Positions 7,415 to 14,936 of a DNA stretch of 15,223 nt are shown here, one piece after another. The notes under the pieces are model-generated. The model saw only the letters and a program-made list of their open reading frames with translations, had not been told where the DNA came from and did no database searches. The DNA comes from Candidatus Shapirobacteria bacterium (GTDB lineage: Bacteria > Patescibacteriota > Microgenomatia > UBA12405): positions 1-15,223 of the forward strand of contig JAPLYY010000105.1 of the NCBI GenBank assembly GCA_026395315.1, given 5' to 3'. Both the position numbers and the translations under genes were made by a program. The number at the start of each line of letters is the position of its first letter. Within the stretch, counting starts at the first letter, position 1.

Positions 7415-8376
7415 ATAATAAATTTAGGGGTAAAAATGTTTTAGTCACCGGGGGAACCGGATTTGTCGGGTCACATTTGGTAGAGGAATTAGTGAGTCTG
7501 GGTGCTAAGGTAGTGACTACCTTTGAGTATACTGATCCTCGGTCTTATTTTATGATGAATGGTTTAGATAAAAAAGTAACGATGGCTAACGTTGATGTGG
7601 GTCAATTTGATAAAGTGTTTGATTTGGTAACTAAATTTGAAATTGAATATATTTTTCATTTGGCAGCCCAAGCAATTGTGACTACCGCTTACAATAATCC
7701 CCGGAGAACTTTGGAGTCAAATATTATGGGAACGACAAATATATTAGAAAGTGCCAGACTTTACCCAATAATAAAAGCAGTGGTGGTAGCATCATCGGAT
7801 AAGGCTTATGGAAAATTAGAAGCAGGAAAATATACTTATGTTGAAGTTGACCCACTTAAGGGAGATCATCCTTATGATGTATCAAAATCGGCGACCGATT
7901 TAATTGCTAATATGTATTTCAAAACTTATAATGTGCCAGAAGTAACAACCCGTTTTGGTAACATATATGGTGAAGGTGATAATAATTTTTCTCGGATAAT
8001 ACCTGGTATTATGAGGTCTTTAATAAAAAAAGAGACTTTAGAAATAAGGAGTGACGGCAAGATGGTAAGGGATTATCTTTATGTCAAAGATGTGGTGAGG
8101 GGTTATCTAATGTTGGCTGAAAAGATCGACGAAACAAAGGGCGAAGCGTTTAATTTTGGGTCAAATGATACTTTATCAGTACTGGAATTGATAAAAGAAA
8201 CGGAAATAGCTCTAAAGAGGAAAATTCCTTATGAGATATTAAATATTGCCAAAAATGAAATCCCCTATCAATCTTTGAGTTATGAAAAGATTAAAAGAAT
8301 TGGGTGGAAACAAGACGAGACAATAAAAAGTACCGCCAAAAAAGTTTTTGATTGGTATTTAAAATTAGAAAAGTAA
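7405..8376 (+). CDS. rfbG: CDP-glucose 4,6-dehydratase-like extended SDR
   Basis: 323 residues from the ATG at 7405. An in-frame ATG at 7372 would add 11 residues that lie inside rfbF and do not resemble the family start. Cofactor motif TGGTGFVG is at 15-22. SSDKAYG at 130-136 is the dehydratase active-site strand, with SDK in the place of the TDE/SDK triad and typical of CDP-glucose dehydratases. HPYDVSKSATDLIA at 155-168 supplies Y157 and K161. TRFGNIYGEGDNNFSRIIPG at 182-201 and RDYLYVKDVVRGY at 222-234 are also characteristic. It lacks the GHTGFKGSWL N-terminus of the enterobacterial RfbG, so it belongs to a divergent branch. The expected product is CDP-4-keto-6-deoxyglucose, inferred mainly from its overlap with rfbF. 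Another 4,6-dehydratase or epimerase role is the alternative. Confidence 0.8.
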   Translation: MEIDNKFRGKNVLVTGGTGFVGSHLVEELVSLGAKVVTTFEYTDPRSYFMMNGLDKKVTMANVDVGQFDKVFDLVTKFEIEYIFHLAAQAIVTTAYNNPRRTLESNIMGTTNILESARLYPIIKAVVVASSDKAYGKLEAGKYTYVEVDPLKGDHPYDVSKSATDLIANMYFKTYNVPEVTTRFGNIYGEGDNNFSRIIPGIMRSLIKKETLEIRSDGKMVRDYLYVKDVVRGYLMLAEKIDETKGEAFNFGSNDTLSVLELIKETEIALKRKIPYEILNIAKNEIPYQSLSYEKIKRIGWKQDETIKSTAKKVFDWYLKLEK

Positions 8377-8409
8377 ATCAGATGTTTAAGATATTAATTA
8401 AAATATAAT

Positions 8410-9576
8410 ATGAAAACAAAACTGCGCGAGGTATTTAAGGCTTGTCCACTATCAACTAAGCCTTTATTTATTTTGGAGATGGCTAACAACCATATGGGAG
8501 ATGTCAACCATGGTTTGAAAATTATTAATGAGTTTTATAAGGTGACAAAAAAATATGATTTTAATTTTGCCTTTAAACTGCAATATAGGGACTTAGATAC
8601 TTTTATCCATCCGGACTATAAAAAAAGGATGGATATAAAATATGTCAAAAGATTTTCCGAAACAAGATTAACCGAAAAGGAATTTTTAAAACTTAAAAAA
8701 GAAGCTGAAAGGTTAGGTTACATATCTATATGTACTCCTTTTGATGAGAACTCGGTTGATTTAATCGAAAAGCATAAATATGCAGCCATAAAGGTGGGCA
8801 GTCCATCTTTTGGAGATTGGCCATTATTGGAGAAAATTGCAAGCACAGATAAACCGGTGATAATCTCAACCGGCGGTACTAGCCTGGAAGAAATAGACAG
8901 AGTGGTATCATTTTTTAGTAACAGAGAAAAAATGTTTGCGATTATGCATTGTGTTGGTGAATACCCTACCAAGGCTGAGGATCTTCAATTAAATCAGATT
9001 TCTTTACTAAAAAGTAGGTATCCTGAAGTGGCCATAGGGTTTTCAACACACGAAGAGCCAAATGATTTTTTGCCGGTGCAATTGGCGATTGCCAAAGGAG
9101 CTCAGATATTTGAGAGGCATGTAGGGGTAAAAACTGATAAGTATGATATTAACGCTTATTCATCAACGCCGGAACAAGTTGACGAATGGTTGAAAGCGGT
9201 GCAAAAGGCTTTAAATGTTGACGGTGTGGTGGGGAAAAGGGCAGGACATAGTGAAAAAGAAATGAGTGATCTGAGACAGTTTCAAAGAGGAGTGTTTGTT
9301 AAGAAAGAAATAAAAAAAGGAGAGCTAATCGATCCGAATGATATGTTTTATGCTTTTCCGAATCAACCCGGACAATTGGTAGCTAAGGACGTGTCTAAGT
9401 ATAAATATTATTATGCTAATAAAGCCATAAAGAAAAATGAAGCTATCATTGAAGTGACGATGGTTGATACCAGAGAAAGGGTGTATGAAATTGTAAAAAG
9501 AGTTGACAAGATGTTACAAAAGGCCGGAGTAATATTTCCCAACAGAGTTAATTTAGAGATTTCGCATCATTATTGA
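8410..9576 (+). CDS. NeuB-family (N-acylneuraminate synthase-like) protein, cut before its cupin domain
   Basis: 388 residues up to a TGA. NeuB enzymes condense phosphoenolpyruvate with a sugar to form nonulosonic acids. TIM-barrel signatures are NNHMGD at 26-31, FKLQ at 55-58, TPFDENSVDLI at 109-119, KVGSPSFGDWPLL at 128-140, STGG at 153-156, HCVGEYPT at 180-187, GFSTHE at 210-215 (H214) and ERHVG at 235-239 (H237). H214 and H237 correspond to the metal-binding histidines. An antifreeze-like SAF domain follows at about 285-350 (RGVFVKKEIKKGELI). The frame ends at HHY-TGA. In relatives as I recall them this point reads HHYG followed by a cupin, and here the same frame continues into that cupin (see the 9607 entry). 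No CMP-sugar synthetase is seen in the window. Confidence 0.87.
   Translation: MKTKLREVFKACPLSTKPLFILEMANNHMGDVNHGLKIINEFYKVTKKYDFNFAFKLQYRDLDTFIHPDYKKRMDIKYVKRFSETRLTEKEFLKLKKEAERLGYISICTPFDENSVDLIEKHKYAAIKVGSPSFGDWPLLEKIASTDKPVIISTGGTSLEEIDRVVSFFSNREKMFAIMHCVGEYPTKAEDLQLNQISLLKSRYPEVAIGFSTHEEPNDFLPVQLAIAKGAQIFERHVGVKTDKYDINAYSSTPEQVDEWLKAVQKALNVDGVVGKRAGHSEKEMSDLRQFQRGVFVKKEIKKGELIDPNDMFYAFPNQPGQLVAKDVSKYKYYYANKAIKKNEAIIEVTMVDTRERVYEIVKRVDKMLQKAGVIFPNRVNLEISHHY
9574..9576 (+). other. In-frame TGA between NeuB-like core and cupin domain
   Basis: Codon 389 of the frame opened at 8410 is TGA. The following codons read IVKFDKFGLSMVTCVNREYCKKLL without another stop to 9943. Related NeuB-cupin fusions, as I recall them, read HHYG[IL]EKF here, so TGA replaces a glycine codon by a single G-to-T change from GGA. 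Elsewhere in the window TGA acts as an ordinary stop. Confidence 0.8.
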
Positions 9577-9606
9577 ATTGTTAAATTTGATAAATTTGGC
9601 TTAAGT

Positions 9607-9945
9607 ATGGTGACTTGTGTTAATAGAGAATATTGTAAAAAACTATTGGTAATGTTGCCCGGACAAGTTCATCCAACTCAGTATCACGAGAAAAAAGAAG
9701 AAACATTTCATATTCTGTATGGGAAATTTGTGGTTAGATTGGGTGAAAAAAAACATATTTATGGACCCGGAGAGGTAATTACTATTAATCCCGGAGTAAA
9801 GCATTGGTTTACCACTGTTAACGGCGGGATAATGGAAGAAATTTCCTCAACACATTTTGTCAATGATTCTTTTTATGTAGATAAAAAGATTGCCTTAAAT
9901 AAAAATAGGAAGACTTTTGTTAGTCACTGGAGAAATATTTTATAA
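9607..9945 (+). CDS. Cupin domain, detached C-terminal part of the NeuB-like protein
   Basis: 112 residues from the first ATG after the TGA, in the same reading frame as the NeuB-like gene. A single cupin fold is indicated: HPTQYHEKKEETFHILYG at 22-39 carries metal-ligand candidates H22, H27, E31/E32 and H35, and PGEVITINPGVKHWF at 54-68 supplies H66. VNREYCKKLL at the N-terminus is the usual beginning of the cupin part in NeuB-cupin fusions. No ribosome binding site precedes the ATG, so separate translation would need reinitiation after the TGA 30 bases upstream, or readthrough. It may be a functional stand-alone domain, the tail of a readthrough product, or a pseudogene fragment. Joined length would be 511 codons, which suits the fusion family. 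Confidence 0.75.
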   Translation: MVTCVNREYCKKLLVMLPGQVHPTQYHEKKEETFHILYGKFVVRLGEKKHIYGPGEVITINPGVKHWFTTVNGGIMEEISSTHFVNDSFYVDKKIALNKNRKTFVSHWRNIL

Positions 9946-9951
9946 CCGGCA

Positions 9952-10806
9952 ATGAAAGTATTAATAACCGGCGGAAATGGTTTTATTGCCAAAAATTTCA
10001 AGGAAAGTTTTTCTGAAAAATATGAAATTTTTGCACCAAGTAGAACTGAGTTGGATTTACTCCAAACTAGACAAGTTGCTGAATATTTAATTAAGAATAA
10101 ATTTGATGTAGTGATTCATGCAGCCAATTATGATGCAGCTCCAAAACATTCGACAAAGGATCCGCAAAAGGTTTTGGAAAACAATTTAAAAATGTTTTTC
10201 AACATTGTCAGAAATGAGAAAAATTACGGTAAAATGATTTTTTTGGGATCTGGAGCTGAATATTGTCGAGAAAACTGGATACCCAAAATGGGGGAAGGAT
10301 ACTTTGATAATGATATTCCTAAAGATCAATACGGGTTATCAAAATACATAATGACTAAATTTGCTTTAAAAAGTCCAAAAACCGTAAACTTACGATTATT
10401 TGCGGTTTATGGAAAATACGAAGATTTTCGTGTGAGAGTTATTTCCAATATGTGTTATGAGGCTGTGAAATCAAAATCCATCCATTTGAGAAAAAATTTA
10501 AGGTTTGATTTTCTACTAGTTGATGACTTAGTAAAAATCGTCGACTATTTCATTAGTGGAGAGTTTAAAGAGAGAATATTTAATGTTTGTAGCGGTGAAG
10601 TGATCGATTTTTTGACGATTGCCAAGGAGATTAGAAGACTTTCTGGAATGGAATTGGAAATTATAATTGAAAACAAAAAAATTTGTGGCGAGTATAGCGG
10701 AGATAATAGTAGATTACTCAGGGCAATAGGTGGATTTGAATTTACTTCATGGGGAACGGGTGTAGCTAATTTATTTCATTGGTTTAAAGATCAAAATGAA
10801 GACTAG
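9952..10806 (+). CDS. NAD(P)-dependent extended SDR (sugar-nucleotide reductase/epimerase type)
   Basis: 284 residues. The cofactor motif TGGNGFIA is at 6-13, the serine strand GSGAEY at 99-104 and the catalytic Y127-x3-K131 (YGLSK). LRLFAVYGKYEDFR near 147-160 and DFLLVDDLVKIVDYF follow, and the C-terminal half is short, as in 4-keto sugar reductases. It resembles reductase/epimerase SDRs such as GDP-fucose synthase or dTDP-4-dehydrorhamnose reductase more than 4,6-dehydratases. The exact reaction cannot be assigned. The start follows the cupin stop by six bases, so it is in the same transcript. A keto-sugar made by rfbF/rfbG is a reasonable substrate. Confidence 0.82.
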   Translation: MKVLITGGNGFIAKNFKESFSEKYEIFAPSRTELDLLQTRQVAEYLIKNKFDVVIHAANYDAAPKHSTKDPQKVLENNLKMFFNIVRNEKNYGKMIFLGSGAEYCRENWIPKMGEGYFDNDIPKDQYGLSKYIMTKFALKSPKTVNLRLFAVYGKYEDFRVRVISNMCYEAVKSKSIHLRKNLRFDFLLVDDLVKIVDYFISGEFKERIFNVCSGEVIDFLTIAKEIRRLSGMELEIIIENKKICGEYSGDNSRLLRAIGGFEFTSWGTGVANLFHWFKDQNED

Positions 10807-10936
10807 TTTTGAGGTAGAAAGAGATAGAAATATACTGAGAGCAATTAATGTATTGGAATCTAGTATTGAAAATGTGTCGACAACGAAGGGTCATTCTATA
10901 TCGTTGCTTTCTGTCAAAAAATACCGAATTGAATAA
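10796..10936 (+). CDS. Possible small protein, 46 residues, unrecognised
   Basis: An ATG inside the last codons of the preceding SDR (11-base overlap, the same arrangement as at 5622-5632) opens a frame of 46 residues beginning MKTSFEVERDRNILRAI. It is polar with no membrane segment and no motif I know. It could be a small coupled gene, a decayed N-terminal fragment of a lost gene, or chance. It occupies most of the 229-base gap before the C-methyltransferase. The rest of the gap, to 11035, is AT-rich and shows no convincing promoter or terminator. Confidence 0.25.
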   Translation: MKTSFEVERDRNILRAINVLESSIENVSTTKGHSISLLSVKKYRIE

Positions 10937-11035
10937 TTAAAATTTGGAAGAAAATAAAACTGGTTTTAAAAATAGCATTATAAATGTTTAAAGAAATTAA
11001 TAAAGGTTTAAAATTTTTACAAAAAGTATATTTAA

Positions 11036-12169
11036 ATGATTAAAAACTGTCGAGTTTGTGGACAAAATTTGTTTGATAAGCCGTTACTGGTATATAAGAA
11101 TATGCCAAAATCTGCCCAATTTTTACCAACGGAGAAAGATATAAAATGTGAAAAAGGAATAGATCTTCGATTAGGACAATGCAGTTTTTGTGGTTTGATT
11201 CAGTTGGCTAATGAGGCAGTGCCATATTATCGAAAAGTGATTCGGACGGGAGGATTATCGTCGGAAATGCTGAAATTTAGAAGAGATCAGTTTGGTGATT
11301 TTGTGAAAAGATATAATTTAAAAAATAAAAAGGTGATGGAGGTTGGTTGTGGAAAAGGAGAATATCTGAAATTAATGAGAGAAACGGGGGCTGAGGTTTA
11401 TGGTATTGAGAATGCCGATGAGTCGGTGGTAGAATGCAAAAAAAATAACCTTGTGGTGAAAAAGGGATTCGTGGAATCTACGGATTATCGGTTTTTTAAA
11501 ACACCAGTCGAAGCTTTTTTTATTTTGAACTTTTTGGAACATTTACCTGAAATAAACAATGTTTTACGGGGAATTCGGAATAATTTGAATCCTGGTGGTT
11601 TGGGATTGATCGAAGTCCCCTATTTTGATCTTGAAAGGAAAATGATTTTTACAGAATTGGTTGCCGACCATTTGTTTTATTTTACCCTAGATTCTTTAAG
11701 GTATGTTTTGGAATTTAACGGGTTTGAGATTTTAGAAATGAAAGTAGTCTGGCACGGTTTTATTGTTTCAGTTATTGTTCGTAAAAGAACCCTTGTTGGT
11801 TTGGCAAATTTTGAAGAAAATAAGGAAAGACTTGGAAATGAGATCGCACATTTTTTTGCTATGGGAGGGGGAGGAGGTGTGGCGATTTGGGGAGCTAGTC
11901 ATCAAGCACTAGAAATACTGTCTTTGTATAATTTTAACGATAAAGTTAAATTTGTGATAGATTCAGCGAAATTTAAACAAGGGAAATTTACACCTGCCAG
12001 CCATGTACCGATTGTGTCGCCTGAATACTTTGATAGTCATCGAGTAAAAGCGATGCTGATTTTAGCTGCTGGGTATTCCGAAGAAGTGTCTAAGATAATT
12101 AGAAACAAGTATGGTAACAAAATCAATTTGGCGTTAATTAAAGATATGGGTTTAGAAATTTTAAAGTGA
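11036..12169 (+). CDS. Sugar C-methyltransferase, TylC3/NovU type (zinc head, SAM core, C-terminal Rossmann domain)
   Basis: 377 residues with three parts. The zinc-binding head has C5-x2-C8 and C49-x2-C52 (CSFCGLIQL). The SAM methyltransferase core has EVGCGKGEYL at 102-111, YGIENADES near 122-130 and LEHLPEINNVL at 167-177. An ELVADHLFYF segment lies at 207-216, where relatives carry catalytic residues. The C-terminal Rossmann-like domain has IWGASHQALEIL at 284-295 and SAKFKQGKFTPASHVPI at 310-326, matching the C-methyltransferase C-terminal family. Members add a methyl to a carbon next to the keto group of 4-keto-6-deoxy sugar nucleotides, which suits an upstream CDP-4-keto sugar. The stop overlaps the GTG of the next gene. 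A second copy begins at 14937. Confidence 0.9.
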   Translation: MIKNCRVCGQNLFDKPLLVYKNMPKSAQFLPTEKDIKCEKGIDLRLGQCSFCGLIQLANEAVPYYRKVIRTGGLSSEMLKFRRDQFGDFVKRYNLKNKKVMEVGCGKGEYLKLMRETGAEVYGIENADESVVECKKNNLVVKKGFVESTDYRFFKTPVEAFFILNFLEHLPEINNVLRGIRNNLNPGGLGLIEVPYFDLERKMIFTELVADHLFYFTLDSLRYVLEFNGFEILEMKVVWHGFIVSVIVRKRTLVGLANFEENKERLGNEIAHFFAMGGGGGVAIWGASHQALEILSLYNFNDKVKFVIDSAKFKQGKFTPASHVPIVSPEYFDSHRVKAMLILAAGYSEEVSKIIRNKYGNKINLALIKDMGLEILK

Positions 12170-13230
12170 AACAAAGTAGTTTAGGTATGATTAGTCTGAT
12201 AATCCCGATATATAATGGTGAAAACTTTATTAGAAATTGTTTTAATAGCGTTTTTCAGCAAACTTATAGTAACTGGGAAATTATTGTGGTAAATGATGGT
12301 TCAGTAGATAATACAAAAAAGATATTAGATGAGTATGTGACCAATAAAAAAATTATAATTATTGAATCAAAAAATAATGGTCCTGCAGCGGCAAGAAATT
12401 TAGCATTATCAAAAGCTAAAGGCGAATGGATATTTTTTTTAGATATTGATGACTCGCTTGAGAAAAGGGCTTTGGAAATATTAATTGACAACAATAACGA
12501 AAATGAATATGACTATATAATTGGCAATTTTATAAGACTTAAGGGTGGTTTTGAAGAGAAGAGGAACGATATTATTTTTAATAAAAAGACTAAATTAACA
12601 GTGAAAAACTTAGTAAGCTACGCGAGGAATTATTTAAAAAGACCGAATAAATATTTACTATTTTCATTTCTATGGGGGAGATTATATCGTAAAGAAATAC
12701 TTGATAAGTATCATTTGAAATTTTACGAAGATTTGTATACATTTGAAGATTTGACCTTTAATTACGCTTATTTAAAAAGAATTAGGAATGCGTTGTATCT
12801 TTCGGAAATAGTTTATCATTACACTATTCACGAAAATTACCAATCGGCAACAATGATTTTTGATGACAAGCCTGAAAGATTGTTCGGTTTTTACAAAGCT
12901 TTAGTAAATATAAAGACTTATTTGAAAAAATACATTGGGGAGGGAAAAGCAGAAGCTGAAGTTGGACATGCGGACATATTTTTGACGATTATTCAATTAG
13001 TACGATTGTGTGGTCAGATTAATGGTAAGAATTGGAGGGAGATTTATAAATTGGTAGGGAAATTGGTAGATATGAGCATTTTGAGAAGAGATTTGAGATT
13101 TTACATACCAATGTCCGGTGATAGTAAGATTGTGCCTTTGCTGATAAGATGGAGGTTGGTTTGGCCATTGATAATAATATGTAAATATAAGGCCTTTAAA
13201 AGATATAATAAGGTTGGAGTGAAATTATGA
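12166..13230 (+). CDS. Family 2 glycosyltransferase (soluble, WcaA/EpsH-like)
   Basis: 354 residues from a GTG that overlaps the previous stop as GTGA. The ATG at 12187 gives the common family start MISLIIPIYN and is an equally good choice. The GT-A fold shows LIIPIYNGENFI at 11-22, VVNDGSVDNT at 41-50, NNGPAAARNLAL near 70-81 and the metal-binding D93-I-D95 in FLDIDDSLEK. The C-terminal half is helical and basic, without clear membrane segments, so it probably works at the inner membrane surface transferring one sugar to a lipid-linked chain. Donor and linkage cannot be read from sequence. The stop overlaps the next ATG as ATGA. Confidence 0.9.
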   Translation: MKQSSLGMISLIIPIYNGENFIRNCFNSVFQQTYSNWEIIVVNDGSVDNTKKILDEYVTNKKIIIIESKNNGPAAARNLALSKAKGEWIFFLDIDDSLEKRALEILIDNNNENEYDYIIGNFIRLKGGFEEKRNDIIFNKKTKLTVKNLVSYARNYLKRPNKYLLFSFLWGRLYRKEILDKYHLKFYEDLYTFEDLTFNYAYLKRIRNALYLSEIVYHYTIHENYQSATMIFDDKPERLFGFYKALVNIKTYLKKYIGEGKAEAEVGHADIFLTIIQLVRLCGQINGKNWREIYKLVGKLVDMSILRRDLRFYIPMSGDSKIVPLLIRWRLVWPLIIICKYKAFKRYNKVGVKL

Positions 13231-14435
13231 GTTTAAGCAAAAAAATAAACAAAAGGAACGGGGTAGTAATTTTTGGGGCAGGTGTGGTTGGAGAAGTAAT
13301 TTTTGAAGCATGTAAGATGAAGCATATTTCAGTTGTGGCATTTACTGACAATAATATAAACAAGTGTAGTCAAAAAATTAAAGGCGTTCCGGTAATTTAT
13401 CCGCCGGAAATTTTAAAGTTTTATCCAAGTGTTAATGTGATTATTTCGGTGTCAGATATTCAGGATGTAGTTAAACAACTTGAGGGTATGGGAATAGTTG
13501 ATTGGTTGGCAGGAGTAGAAGAAATAAGAAATTTTGATTTTTATCAATATGAATATAGCAAGCCGATAGAATTTGTAGAATATGCAATAAATACGGCAAT
13601 ATTGTGCCAAGATAATTTTCTAACTCCAGACAAAATTTTTTTAAGAAGCGTAGATGTGGTAAATACTGAAAGATGTTCTTTACAATGTCGGGATTGTTCA
13701 AACTTGATGAGATATTATAAAAATCCGAAGGATATAAATTTAAATGAAATTATAAAAGACATTGATAGTTTGTGTAAACTGGTCGATGAAATAAATGAAT
13801 TTCGTGTTATAGGAGGAGAACCGTTTATGAATGCGGAAGCCCATATTTTGATTAAAAGATTGGCAGATGAGCCTAAAGTTAAAAAAGTAGTTATATATAC
13901 TAACGGAACTATATTGCCAAGACCAGAACAAATAGAGATAATGAGGAATAAAAAAATACTTTTTTTTATAACTGACTATGGTTATTTATCAAGAAGTTTG
14001 GTTGCACTTGAAAAGGTTTTAAAAGAAAATAAGATTGCATTTTACATACAAAAGACCCACGATTGGACTGATTGTTCTGTTATCAATAAGCATAATCGCA
14101 CTATAACTGAGAATGATAGTTTGTTTATAAAATGTTGTTCTAAAAATACTTATACTTTGTTAAAAGGGAAGTTGTACCGTTGTCCTTTTTCTGCTAATGC
14201 TGATAATCTAAGGGCTGTGCCAAATTTTGTTGGTGATTATGTTGACATTAGGAGTAGGGGTGTGACTGTTAAAAAGATGAAAAAAATAATGCGGCATTTC
14301 CTGTTGGATTTGCCTTTTTTGTCGGCTTGCGATTATTGCAACGGTAGATCTTTTGATGATCCGGAAATTATACCGGCGGTTCAGCAGTTTGACACGAGGG
14401 ATTATGTGGAGTACTTTGAGAAAGAAAAGATTTAA
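13227..14435 (+). CDS. Rossmann-radical SAM fusion protein
   Basis: 402 residues. Residues about 10-100 form a Rossmann-like domain (VIFGAGVVGE at 14-23, then a TDNN turn and KGVPVIYPPEIL) like the nucleotide-sugar domain found at the end of C-methyltransferases and at the start of PglD/NeuD acyltransferases. The radical SAM domain follows, with CxxxCxxC at C150, C154 and C157, and GGEPF at 196-200. Later cysteines at C303/C304, C319, C368 and C371 suggest an auxiliary SPASM- or twitch-type iron-sulfur cluster. A GGAG at 13216-13219, seven bases before the ATG, is one of the few good ribosome binding sites here. The fusion suggests radical chemistry on a sugar or sugar nucleotide. The reaction is unknown. 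Confidence 0.88.
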   Translation: MSLSKKINKRNGVVIFGAGVVGEVIFEACKMKHISVVAFTDNNINKCSQKIKGVPVIYPPEILKFYPSVNVIISVSDIQDVVKQLEGMGIVDWLAGVEEIRNFDFYQYEYSKPIEFVEYAINTAILCQDNFLTPDKIFLRSVDVVNTERCSLQCRDCSNLMRYYKNPKDINLNEIIKDIDSLCKLVDEINEFRVIGGEPFMNAEAHILIKRLADEPKVKKVVIYTNGTILPRPEQIEIMRNKKILFFITDYGYLSRSLVALEKVLKENKIAFYIQKTHDWTDCSVINKHNRTITENDSLFIKCCSKNTYTLLKGKLYRCPFSANADNLRAVPNFVGDYVDIRSRGVTVKKMKKIMRHFLLDLPFLSACDYCNGRSFDDPEIIPAVQQFDTRDYVEYFEKEKI

Positions 14436-14444
14436 TTTGTTAAT

Positions 14445-14936
14445 ATGAATATTAGTGAAGCAATAAAGTCTTTGGAAAAACAAATAAAAGATCCAAAAGT
14501 GGGATTGCCCGAGGAAATTTTTCTTTTTGTTAGTCGATTGACTCCATTGGTTAATGTTGATTTGTTGATAAAAGATGAAGATGGGAGAACTTTGTTGTCA
14601 TGGAGAGATGATGTTCATGGAACTGGTTGGCATATACCTGGTGGAATTGTCAGATTTAAAGAAAAGTTCGAGACTAGAATTTTGAAAGTTGCAGAGAGAG
14701 AAATTGGTGTTCCGATTGAATTTGATCCCAAACCTTTGGCCTTTAATCAATTGATATGTAGTAATATTTCAAGGGGACATTTTATATCAGTTTTGTATAA
14801 GTGTTTTTTATCAAAAAAATTTTTACCTAAAAATAATGGACTGACAGAAAAAGATCAAGGTTTTATTAAGTGGCATGACAACTGTCCGAAAAATTTAATA
14901 AAATCCCACAATGATGTATATAGGAATTATATATAA
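14445..14936 (+). CDS. Nudix hydrolase, GDP-mannose mannosyl hydrolase-like
   Basis: 163 residues. The central segment HGTGWHIPGGIVRFKE near 58-73 and the Nudix box at 67-89 define the family. The box is atypical: E73 and E86 are kept, but the consensus RE at positions 14-15 is KV and the first of the EE pair is Arg (R85). GDP-mannose mannosyl hydrolases (Gmm) share a weakened box and the GW.(I/V)PGG pattern, and they cleave GDP-sugars at the glycosidic carbon. That makes sugar-nucleotide hydrolysis, or a related role in polysaccharide clusters, the best guess. It lies nine bases after the radical SAM gene and directly abuts the following methyltransferase (TAAATG). Confidence 0.82.
   Translation: MNISEAIKSLEKQIKDPKVGLPEEIFLFVSRLTPLVNVDLLIKDEDGRTLLSWRDDVHGTGWHIPGGIVRFKEKFETRILKVAEREIGVPIEFDPKPLAFNQLICSNISRGHFISVLYKCFLSKKFLPKNNGLTEKDQGFIKWHDNCPKNLIKSHNDVYRNYI

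Noticed and set aside
8404..8409. TATAAT directly before the NeuB-like ATG as a promoter
   Set aside because: It touches the start codon, so transcription would begin inside the gene; the region is simply AT-rich and the gene follows rfbG by 33 bases.
9574..9576. TGA read as glycine throughout (Gracilibacteria/SR1-type code 25)
   Set aside because: TGA ends at least five other genes in start/stop overlaps, and no other full-length gene contains an in-frame TGA, so a genome-wide reassignment does not fit.
10937..11035. Possible internal promoter (TTGGAA at 10944, TATAAA at 10979) before the C-methyltransferase
   Set aside because: The spacing between the boxes is 29 bases, far from the usual 16-18, and no better pair is present.
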